Source: Elusimicrobiota bacterium | GTDB taxonomy: Bacteria; Elusimicrobiota; Elusimicrobia; UBA1565 | Assembly (NCBI GenBank): GCA_016218495.1 | Contig: JACRDU010000043.1 | Location: 1 to 35,876, forward strand | DNA length: 35,876 bases | Reading direction: 5' to 3' | Part shown: positions 8,483-15,790 of the stretch, piece by piece | How positions within the stretch are numbered: the first letter of the stretch is position 1 | Layout: each line of letters starts with the position of its first letter | The notes under the pieces: generated by a model | Told to the model about the DNA's origin: nothing | The model's database searches: none | Seen by the model: the letters and a program-made list of their open reading frames with translations, nothing else | Position numbers and translations under genes: made by a program

Positions 8483-9385
8483 CTATTGGCCGAGGGTGTT
8501 CTGGACGCTCTGGAACGAGGCCAGGGCGGCGGGGTTCGCCGCCAATCCCTTCATTATGGCCGGGTCCATCATCATCCCGAGCATCCGGGTGTTGGACTGT
8601 GCGATGCTCCCGATGGCCACGGGGTCCTTCACGATGGCTTTGACCGAGGGGCATTCCTGGTACGCCCCGGCCAGTTTCGAGGAGAATATCACGGTGGGGT
8701 TTTCAGGGGAGGCGTGCAGGACCTTGTCGAAGACGTCCATGGCATGGGAGACGCCCCTGGGGCGCTTGGTGTCGCTGAGATAGCTGGTGAACGCGGAGGC
8801 GCTGTTGCAGTTCTTCTGCGAGGTCGGCCGGGACATGAAGGCTTTGACCACGGTGTCGTTGTTGAGGATGTAGGCCATCAGGCGGGGATAGCCGGCAAGC
8901 GCCTTGATGGCCGCAGACCACAGCGGGTCGCTGGCGGCCACTTCTTTGGCCTTGCGCGGGTCGGTCAGGTCGCGTCCGGCGACCTCGCCCATCATGGACT
9001 TCTCATCGTCGCTCAGGCCTCCGGCCGCGCCGGGGCCGGGCCCGGGCGCGGCGGCGGGCTTGGCGGCCCTCGTGCCTTCCGAGGCCGAGGCGGTCTTGGC
9101 CTCCCCCCCAGGCCGTTCGTCCCGCGCGGAGCCCTCGGGGCGGGCGACCAGGTCTATAGAGGAGCGCTCCGGCGCCTGGCTGATCATCGACGCGTCAGGC
9201 ACCTCGGGCGCCTCGGAATCCGGCCAGGCGCGGGCCGGCCTGCCGTCGGCGGCGCGGGCCTTGGCAGGGGGGGCCGGCGCAGCCGTGCCGCCGCGCAGCA
9301 TCACGAAGGACGCGGCCAGGCCGCTGAGCCCCATCACGACGACGAGGGCCAGGATGGGGCCGCGGTTCTCCGGTTCGGGAGCCAC
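8483..9385 (-). CDS. Membrane-anchored protein of unknown function
   Basis: A 300-residue protein I do not recognise. A GTG start at 9385 is preferred because the frame upstream has no better start and a TACATT box lies 6 nt before it. Residues 9-30 form one transmembrane helix (ILALVVVMGLSGLAASFVML). A low-complexity Ala/Pro/Glu linker follows to about residue 130, and a C-terminal helical domain covers about 135-300. That domain contains repeated Asp-Pro or Asn-Pro turns followed by Met-rich helices (MLGMMMDPAIMKGLAANPAA), faintly like STI1/DP chaperone-cochaperone repeats; this likeness is weak. Topology is probably a short cytoplasmic N-terminus with the rest outside the inner membrane. 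It lies 38 nt upstream of tatT on the same strand. Confidence 0.72.
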   Translation of the reverse strand: MAPEPENRGPILALVVVMGLSGLAASFVMLRGGTAAPAPPAKARAADGRPARAWPDSEAPEVPDASMISQAPERSSIDLVARPEGSARDERPGGEAKTASASEGTRAAKPAAAPGPGPGAAGGLSDDEKSMMGEVAGRDLTDPRKAKEVAASDPLWSAAIKALAGYPRLMAYILNNDTVVKAFMSRPTSQKNCNSASAFTSYLSDTKRPRGVSHAMDVFDKVLHASPENPTVIFSSKLAGAYQECPSVKAIVKDPVAIGSIAQSNTRMLGMMMDPAIMKGLAANPAALASFQSVQNTLGQ

Positions 9386-9387
9386 GG

Positions 9388-9397
9388 TAGAAATGTA
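9388..9397. promoter_or_regulatory. Possible bidirectional -10 region
   Basis: On the minus strand 9397-9392 reads TACATT, 6 nt before the GTG of the unknown anchored protein. A weak TTGCGC lies 17 nt upstream of it. On the plus strand 9388-9393 reads TAGAAA and could serve the Lnt-like gene about 45 nt downstream. Both readings are inferences from short motifs. Confidence 0.3.
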
Positions 9398-9439
9398 ACA
9401 TGCGGGTCCGCAACGCGCAAGACGGACGGCGGCGTCGCT

Positions 9440-11104
9440 ATGCCCGGGTTCTTGACGAAGGCGAGCTTCTTGGCCCAAACTCCGTGGAGCATGTCCCGCC
9501 TGCACCTTCCCGGAGCGGGTCCCTCGCCGGCGACGACGCGCGGCGCGGCCTTCCTCCTCTCCGCCGCCTCGGCCGGGGCCTGCTATTGGCCCGGCGGCCC
9601 GGGCCTGCCCGTCTGGGGCGCGGTGGCCGCCCTCCTGTGGCTCATCGAAGACGATTCGCCTTCCCGGGCCTTCTTCAGGGCCTGGGCCTGGGGCGGCGCG
9701 GCCTGGGGCGTGGCGATGTACTGGTTCTTCCCCGTCACCCTGCAGTATGCGGCAGGGCCGAAGGCCTGGCGGCTGCTCCTGGCCTGCGCCGTCATCGCCT
9801 ACCATGCCCTGATGGTGGCCGTCCCCACGGCGGCCGCCCGGCTGCTGGCGGCGCGCCTGGCACGGCGCGGCTATGACCCCCGCGCCGCCCTGGCGCTCTG
9901 CGCGGTCCCCTGCTTCACGGCCTCCGAGGGGCTGTTCCCGCAGGTCTATCCGGCCTGCGTGGCGACCACGCAGCTGGCCCACCTGCCCGCCGTGCAGAGC
10001 CTGGACCTGTGGGGTACCGGGGGCCTGGCTCTGCTCATCTTCACGGTGAACGCGGCGCTTTACGCCGCGGCCCGGCTGCCGCGCGGCGGGCGCTGGGCGG
10101 CGGCCGCGGCGCTGGCCTGCCTCCTGAACGAAGGCTACGGGCTGGCGCGCATGCGGGCCGTGGACCGGCAGGCCGACGCGGCCCGCGCCGCCGGCCGCGT
10201 GCTCAGCGTCGCCGTCCTGCAGGGCGACCTGCCGCTCTTGGCCCGCAACACCGGCGACTCCGCCGAGCCGAACATCGCCTACTACCGCGAACTCTCCGTC
10301 CGGGCCCTGGCGCAGGCACCGGCCGACCTCGTGGTCTGGCCGCACAACAGCTACGAACGGACGCTGCGCTTCGCCGCCGACGACCCCGCCTTCGAGCGTC
10401 CGCTCCTCGACGGGGCGCGGTTCGGCCCGCGCCTGGCCGCCGACCTGCCGTTCGCCGCGCACGCGCTGGTCACGGCCCAGGCCGAGAGCCCCGTCACCGA
10501 CGCGGCCGCGCTGCCCAGCCGCCACTACGCCTCCGTGCTCAAGGGTCCGGGCGGGTCCGTCCTGGGCACGACCATCAAGGTCCACCCGACCCCGCTGGCG
10601 GAATGGCTGCCGCTGGAGCGCTTCCTCCCCGCCCTGCACAGGCTGACCCCTAGGCTCAAGCGGGTCATCCCGGGTCCCTCGCGCGTCCTGACGATGGCCG
10701 ACGGGCGCCGGCTCGGGGTCTTCATCTGCTACGACGCGGTCCGCACGGCCGTGGCGCGCCGGCTCTCGCTGGCCGGGGCGCAGGTCCTCGTCAACCCGTC
10801 GAGCGACCAGTGGTCCTACGACAAGGAGGTCCAGCCCTGGCAGCACCTGCGCATCGTGATGATGCGGGCCGTGGAGAACCGGCGCTCCTACGTGCGCGGC
10901 ACGCCGTCCGGGGTCAGCGCCGTCATCGACCCGGTGGGCCGGTTGAGCGCCGCCCTGGCCGTCGACGCCAAGGGCTCGCTGAACGCCACCGTCGCCCTGA
11001 TGGAGGGACGCACGCCGTTCATGCTCGTCGGGGACGCGGTCTACGGCCTGGCGCTGGCCTGCGCGGCGGCGCTCTGGGCGCTGGGCAGGCCGCGCGCTAC
11101 TTGA
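9440..11104 (+). CDS. Apolipoprotein N-acyltransferase-like protein (altered active site)
   Basis: A 554-residue protein with the Lnt layout: about six N-terminal hydrophobic helices, a nitrilase-fold domain (about residues 255-530) and a C-terminal membrane helix. Lnt N-acylates the lipid-bearing Cys of lipoproteins using a Glu-Lys-Cys triad. Here Lys380 (GTTIKVHPTPLAEWLP) and Cys430 (GVFICYDA) are in place, and the Glu of the PFGEY-like motif is kept (LAEW). The general-base position in the usual WPE motif reads WPHNSY, with His302. It is therefore either a diverged Lnt or a related acyltransferase or amidase. The start is uncertain; ATG 9491 is an alternative. The end overlaps the convergent AsmA-like gene by 8 nt. 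Confidence 0.82.
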   Translation: MPGFLTKASFLAQTPWSMSRLHLPGAGPSPATTRGAAFLLSAASAGACYWPGGPGLPVWGAVAALLWLIEDDSPSRAFFRAWAWGGAAWGVAMYWFFPVTLQYAAGPKAWRLLLACAVIAYHALMVAVPTAAARLLAARLARRGYDPRAALALCAVPCFTASEGLFPQVYPACVATTQLAHLPAVQSLDLWGTGGLALLIFTVNAALYAAARLPRGGRWAAAAALACLLNEGYGLARMRAVDRQADAARAAGRVLSVAVLQGDLPLLARNTGDSAEPNIAYYRELSVRALAQAPADLVVWPHNSYERTLRFAADDPAFERPLLDGARFGPRLAADLPFAAHALVTAQAESPVTDAAALPSRHYASVLKGPGGSVLGTTIKVHPTPLAEWLPLERFLPALHRLTPRLKRVIPGPSRVLTMADGRRLGVFICYDAVRTAVARRLSLAGAQVLVNPSSDQWSYDKEVQPWQHLRIVMMRAVENRRSYVRGTPSGVSAVIDPVGRLSAALAVDAKGSLNATVALMEGRTPFMLVGDAVYGLALACAAALWALGRPRAT

Positions 11105-13199
11105 AGAGGCCTTTGAGCAGGTTCTCGCCCTGCTTGAGGACGTCGCCCACCGCCTTGTCCACGGCGGGCTGCTTGAGGATGGATGCGGCGTCGACGGAGA
11201 CCGACGGGGCGGCCATGGTGCCGCGGACCTTGAAGGCCACCGTCCCCCCCAGCTTGACCGCCCCCTGGCCGCCGATGCGGACCTTGGCCTTCATGTCGAG
11301 GGCGTCCTTGAGCAGGTCCAGCGTGCCCGTAAGCTCCGCGTCCGCCGAGGACCCGTCGAGCTTGGATTGCCGCACCGTCAGCACGCCGTCCTTGACCGCG
11401 TAGTCCCCGCGGATTTCGGTGAAGGTGAAGGTGTCGAAGCGCGGGAAGAACGGCACGCGGATGAACGAGGCGGTCTTCTGCAGGATGATGACGGGCAGGA
11501 GCAGGGCCTTGAGGATGGGCTTGTCGGAGGCGAGGAGCTTCAGGTCCTCGAAGCGCCCGGGGCCGATGCGCAGCGTCGCCGAGCCGTCGAGCCGGGCCTG
11601 GTCCGAACCGACGCCCTTCAGGTCGAAGGCCAGCTTGGCCTCGGAGGCTTCGAAGTTGGCGTGCTTCACCGCGCCGACGGTCAAGGTCCCGGCGGCCTTG
11701 AAGGGCTTTCCCGCGCCGCCGCCCTTGGCGCGTCCGGCGGGAGCGGGCTTCCCTCCCTTCTTGGCCTCGGAACCCTCGGAGGGAGCGGCTCCCGCGGGCA
11801 GCGAGGCGAGGTCGAGGCGGTCGAGCTTGGCGTCTAGGCGGACGTCGGGGGCGGTGCGCAGCGATTTGCCGTTGAGCTTGGCCTGGAACGGGGAGCCGTT
11901 GAAGGTCCCCGTCAGAGTCCCTGCCGCCGTGTCCGGCGTGAGTTTTAGCGTGGCTTCGACGCCGCTCAGCGTCTGGCCCGAGACCTTGGCGGAGGCTTTC
12001 TCCAGCGTCACCGCGCCGGCGAGCACGGGGTCGGAGGTTTGCCCCTTGGCCGAGAGCTCGGCCGAGAGCGTCCCGGAGGCCGCGTAGGCGGTGGCGCCGG
12101 GGACGAGCTCGGCGGCCTTGGCCAGCGACATCGGGTCGAGCCGGACGCGCAGGTCGATGCTCGGCCCGCCCTTGGTCCCGGTGTCGGCCGTCCCTGAGAC
12201 GCTCAGGAAGACCGGGCCCCAGGACAGCCGGGCCTTCGGGACGTCCCAGCGCGTCCCGTTCTGGGCGGCCTTGAGCTCCAGCGCGGCCCCGTCCCCTTTC
12301 AGGGAGAGCGTCTCGATGCTCAGGCCCTTCGCTCCGACGGCGGCCTTGAGCGGACCCGTCAGGGCCGGCAGGGCGAAGCCCTCAGGGAGCGCGGCCAGCG
12401 CCGGGGTGTTGCCCCGGGTCAGCGCGGGCAAGGACAGCTCGAGGGAGGCCTTCGGCTCACGCAGGCCGTCGAGGCGCCCCTCGGCCTTGGCCGAGAGGCC
12501 GTCGACCGTCACGGACAGCGGCTTGAGGGTCAGCGCGGCCTTGGCCAAGTCCCCGGAGGCGGGGTCGAACTCGCCCTGGGCGGAGAGCCTGCCCGAGTGC
12601 GCCGCATCGCCCGATTTGGCCGAGAAGTAGCACGAGAGGGAATAGGCGAACGGCCCGTCGAGGCCGACCCCGGCGGCCGAGAACGCCGTCTGCGTCAACA
12701 GGACCTCGAGGCCGTCGCGCGAGCGGTATAGGACCTTCCCCCCTTCGATGGACACCTTGCGGACCGAGAAGACGGCGCCGGCGGCGGCCTTCTCGGCCGG
12801 CGGAGCGGCGGGCGACCGCGGCGCCGGCGCGGCGGGCGGAGCGGCGCGCTCGATATAAGACGCCTCGAAGTCCTGCAGGACCAGCTCGTCGGAGACCACC
12901 TCGCGCCGGGCCACCAGCGGCCAGAGCCGCACGGCCACGCGCAGGCGCGCGGCCTTAAGGGCCGTCCCCGCCTTGAAGTCGGGGACCTCGGAGATTTCCA
13001 CGCCTTCCAGCCGGACGCCGCGCAGGCCGAGGTCGGCCGACTGGAGGCGCACCTCCCGGCCGAGCGCGGCGGAGATGCGGGTCAGGGCCAGGGCCTTCAC
13101 CTTCTCCGGCGGGAAGAGGGCGCGCAGAGCCAGGGCGGCGGCCAGCAGCAGGGCGGCCGAAGCCCCGGCGGCGAGGGAGAGCCATTTCAGCCAGCGCAT
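11097..13199 (-). CDS. AsmA-like envelope protein
   Basis: A 700-residue protein with one N-terminal membrane anchor (about residues 5-28), an AsmA-type N-terminal region (ALGREVRLQSADLGLRG near 44-60) and a long beta-rich body rich in Ala, Lys, Gly and Ser. A C-terminal AsmA-like module covers about 540-690 (DTFTFTEIRGDYAVKDGVL; then a GTLDLLKDALDMKAKVRIGG stretch). Members of this superfamily (AsmA, TamB, YhdP) are thought to form periplasmic bridges for lipid movement to the outer membrane. The gene starts 19 nt after the stop of the Omp85 gene, and the two probably share a transcript and a role in outer-membrane building. The exact subfamily is not clear. Confidence 0.85.
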   Translation of the reverse strand: MRWLKWLSLAAGASAALLLAAALALRALFPPEKVKALALTRISAALGREVRLQSADLGLRGVRLEGVEISEVPDFKAGTALKAARLRVAVRLWPLVARREVVSDELVLQDFEASYIERAAPPAAPAPRSPAAPPAEKAAAGAVFSVRKVSIEGGKVLYRSRDGLEVLLTQTAFSAAGVGLDGPFAYSLSCYFSAKSGDAAHSGRLSAQGEFDPASGDLAKAALTLKPLSVTVDGLSAKAEGRLDGLREPKASLELSLPALTRGNTPALAALPEGFALPALTGPLKAAVGAKGLSIETLSLKGDGAALELKAAQNGTRWDVPKARLSWGPVFLSVSGTADTGTKGGPSIDLRVRLDPMSLAKAAELVPGATAYAASGTLSAELSAKGQTSDPVLAGAVTLEKASAKVSGQTLSGVEATLKLTPDTAAGTLTGTFNGSPFQAKLNGKSLRTAPDVRLDAKLDRLDLASLPAGAAPSEGSEAKKGGKPAPAGRAKGGGAGKPFKAAGTLTVGAVKHANFEASEAKLAFDLKGVGSDQARLDGSATLRIGPGRFEDLKLLASDKPILKALLLPVIILQKTASFIRVPFFPRFDTFTFTEIRGDYAVKDGVLTVRQSKLDGSSADAELTGTLDLLKDALDMKAKVRIGGQGAVKLGGTVAFKVRGTMAAPSVSVDAASILKQPAVDKAVGDVLKQGENLLKGLFK

Positions 13200-13218
13200 G
13201 GCTTCATACTAACAAAAC

Positions 13219-14895
13219 TCATCTCCTGCGCAGCCTGTCCGAAGGGCTGTCGTCGGCCAGGATGGCGTCGGGCTTGCGCAGGAGGGGCTTGTTTGCGCTG
13301 CCGCCCAGGGAGAAGGCCTGCCCCCCCTTGAGGGTCAGCACCCAGCGCGAGCCTCCGGGCCCGCGGTTGAGGGCGTAGGCCCCGTCGATGCGCAGCACCC
13401 CTCCCGCCGCCGAGCGCGACGACGAAATCCGCAGCCCGAGGCCGAGGTCGGCCTTCCAGGGAGCGCGGCCGAAGCGCGCGCCGTCGGGGATGGCCGAGCC
13501 GGCCTCGAGGAAGGCCACCGCACCGAAGTACATGAGCCGCATCACGTTGCGGTCGAAGAAGAGCCGGTCCTCGAGGTTGACGGTCATGACCCGGGCGCCC
13601 TGGAAGGCGTTGTTGCGGTAGCCGCGCAGGCCGGTGTCGCCGCCCATGGAGAGCTGGCGTTCGGCGTCCAGGGCCTTGGTCGCCGTGTACTCGGCATGGG
13701 TCACGAAGGTCTGCCGGTAGCGCATCGTGGTCTGCCAGAACAGGTTCAGGCTGCCGGTGAGGATGCCGTTGTCGATGCGGCCCCCGGCCATGCGGCTCTC
13801 GGTGACGGCCTGGGCCAGGGCGAAGCGCCCTTCCCCCAGCGCCAGGCCCTTCTGCAGCGAGGCGCCCAGCCCCCAACGGTCGCGGTCGGAGCCCGTGGCG
13901 TCGAGCAGCGGGGAGCCCTCTACGCCCAGCTCCCAGCCCAGGTTGAAGTCCTCGATGACCTTCATGCGGTCGATGTCGACGGCCTTGTGGTAGCGCGGCT
14001 CGATGAGGGCGTAGGCGGCCAGCGGCCCCGAGAGGGTGCGGCGCGACGGCAGGGCGCCGGGGAGGGTCCGGGTCTGCGCGTCGAAGCGGCTGCGCTCGAA
14101 GCGCCAGCCCGCTCCGCCGCGGTGCACGACGCTGGAGCCTTGGGCCAGCCGGAGCGAGGCCAGGGCCCGGGCGGAGCGGTAGTCGTGCAGGAACTCGTTG
14201 ACCTGGGACGCGTCCCGATAGAGGGTCTCGTCCTGGGCGACCTTCGCCCAGGAGGCCTCGGCCGCCCATGGCGAGTCGTGCGAATAGAAGGGGCGGTGCA
14301 GGCGGACGCCCACCTCGTTGCCGCGGTCGGTGTCGGCGAAGTGGGTCAGCAGGCGCCCCTCGGTCCCGACCAGGCGGGGGTCTCCGTAGCGCAGCTCGTT
14401 GCGCCGACGGCTGCCGGTGCGCGAGTGGAAGGCGGACACCTGCTTGCCCAGGCCGAGGATGTTGCCTTCGGAGACCCCCAGCACGGTGCTGGTCTCCCCT
14501 CCCTCCGTGCCGATGCTCAGGCGGGGCTGGAGCGTCCAGGAATCCTGGGTCCGGACCTGGAGGTCCACGGCCCCGTCGGAGCGGGCGGTCGGCAGCACCG
14601 CCGCGTGGCGGATGAAGCCCAGGGTGCGCAGGTTCCGTTCGGTCTCGATGGCCTTCAGGGGGTCGAACGGGTCGCCGGGGGCGAGCAGCATCTCGCGCCG
14701 GACCACGGCGGGGCGCGTCACCAGGTGGATCCTGTTGGCCATGACGAAGGGCCACCAGTCGTCCTCCGGCTGGTCCAGGTCGAAGACGTTGAGCGTCTTG
14801 AAGGTGACCTGGCCGACCGGGGCGGACTCTCCCTGGGCCCGCGCCGGGCCGGCGGGCGCGCAAGCCAGCACGGCGAGCGCGGCGCCGAGGATCAT
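13219..14895 (-). CDS. Omp85-family outer-membrane barrel with a POTRA-like domain
   Basis: A 558-residue protein. A signal sequence ends near PARAQG (residue 21), though its n-region lacks positive charge. About 100 residues resembling one POTRA domain follow (VTFKTLNVFDLD..., then DPLKAIETERNLRTLGFIRHAA), and then an Omp85 beta-barrel of alternating aromatic strands. The conserved Omp85 motif is visible as GDTGLRGYRNNAF, with LRGY at 423-426. With only one POTRA-like domain it is shorter than BamA or TamA, so it is probably a specialised family member. Its ATG overlaps the metF stop as ATGA, and the AsmA-like gene follows downstream. The 38 codons before this ATG are metF read out of frame. 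Confidence 0.86.
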   Translation of the reverse strand: MILGAALAVLACAPAGPARAQGESAPVGQVTFKTLNVFDLDQPEDDWWPFVMANRIHLVTRPAVVRREMLLAPGDPFDPLKAIETERNLRTLGFIRHAAVLPTARSDGAVDLQVRTQDSWTLQPRLSIGTEGGETSTVLGVSEGNILGLGKQVSAFHSRTGSRRRNELRYGDPRLVGTEGRLLTHFADTDRGNEVGVRLHRPFYSHDSPWAAEASWAKVAQDETLYRDASQVNEFLHDYRSARALASLRLAQGSSVVHRGGAGWRFERSRFDAQTRTLPGALPSRRTLSGPLAAYALIEPRYHKAVDIDRMKVIEDFNLGWELGVEGSPLLDATGSDRDRWGLGASLQKGLALGEGRFALAQAVTESRMAGGRIDNGILTGSLNLFWQTTMRYRQTFVTHAEYTATKALDAERQLSMGGDTGLRGYRNNAFQGARVMTVNLEDRLFFDRNVMRLMYFGAVAFLEAGSAIPDGARFGRAPWKADLGLGLRISSSRSAAGGVLRIDGAYALNRGPGGSRWVLTLKGGQAFSLGGSANKPLLRKPDAILADDSPSDRLRRR

Positions 14896-15755
14896 CCCTT
14901 GCGCAGGGTCTCTAAGACTTGCGCGGTCGAATGCGACCGGTTGAGGGTGTAGAAATGGATTCCCGGGGCACCGCCCGCCAGGAGCCCCCGGCACTGTTGC
15001 AACGCCCACGCGACACCGACGGAGACGACGGCGTCCTTGTCCTCCCCGCAGGCGGCGAGCCGGGCGGAGAGCTCCTCAGGGATGCGGGACCCGCACATCT
15101 CGGTGAAGCGCCGCGTCTGCTGGGCGCTGGTGACGGGCATGATGCCCGGGATGATCGGGCACGAGACCCCGGCTGCGCGGGCGCGCTCGACGAAGCCGAA
15201 GTAGTCCTTGTTGTCGAAGAAGAGCTGGGTGATGACCCAGTCGCCCCCGGCGTCCACCTTCTCCTTGAGGCGGGCGAGGTCGGCTTCCTTCGAGGGGGCC
15301 TCCGGGTGCTTCTCGGGGTAGCCGGCGACGGCGACGGAGAAGCCGCCCGCCGCGCGGACCAGGCGCACCAGGTCGGCGGCGAAGGGGACCTCGCGGCGCT
15401 CGGGGGGCGGCGCGCTGCCGTCCTTGGGCGCGTCCCCCCTCAGCGCGACGATGTTCTCGATGCGGTGCGCCTTGAGCCGGGAGAAGATGTCCTGGAGCTC
15501 CCGGCGGGTATGGGCGATGCAGGTCAGGTGCGCGGCCGTCTCGATGCCGAGCTCGCTCTTGATGGCCCCGGCGGTGTCGATGGTCCGCGAGCGCTCGGAG
15601 CCGCCCGCGCCGTAGGTCAACGTGACGAAGCCGGGCCGGAGGGCCTTGAGCTCGCGGACCGTCTCTTTGAAACGGGGCAGCTCGGCCTCGGTCTTGGGCA
15701 GGAAGAACTCGAAAGAGAAGACGGGACCGCTCGCCAAGAGCTCCGGGATGCGCAT
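14892..15755 (-). CDS. metF: 5,10-methylenetetrahydrofolate reductase
   Basis: A 287-residue cytoplasmic FAD enzyme that reduces methylene-THF to methyl-THF for methionine synthesis. Family motifs run in order: FSFEFFLPKT (Glu16 matches the catalytic Glu28 of E. coli MetF), LTYGAGGS, IENIVALRGDAPKD, VAVAGYPEKHPEA, WVITQLFFDNKDYF, CPIIPGIMPV and APGIHFYTLNRS. The length is normal. No ribosome binding site is visible. A TAGAAT box (15770-15765) lies 9 nt before the ATG, consistent with a leaderless message. It is coupled by ATGA to the Omp85 gene, an odd partner metabolically. Confidence 0.96.
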   Translation of the reverse strand: MRIPELLASGPVFSFEFFLPKTEAELPRFKETVRELKALRPGFVTLTYGAGGSERSRTIDTAGAIKSELGIETAAHLTCIAHTRRELQDIFSRLKAHRIENIVALRGDAPKDGSAPPPERREVPFAADLVRLVRAAGGFSVAVAGYPEKHPEAPSKEADLARLKEKVDAGGDWVITQLFFDNKDYFGFVERARAAGVSCPIIPGIMPVTSAQQTRRFTEMCGSRIPEELSARLAACGEDKDAVVSVGVAWALQQCRGLLAGGAPGIHFYTLNRSHSTAQVLETLRKG

Positions 15756-15764
15756 CGTGCGGCG

Positions 15765-15770
15765 ATTCTA
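15765..15770 (-). promoter_or_regulatory. Candidate -10 box of the metF operon
   Basis: The minus strand reads TAGAAT, a 5/6 match to TATAAT, followed by 9 nt and the metF ATG. No clear -35 is seen; an A-rich stretch (AAAAAACAA) lies just upstream. Confidence 0.4.
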
Positions 15771-15790
15771 TTGTTTTTTCGAGGCGGCGG

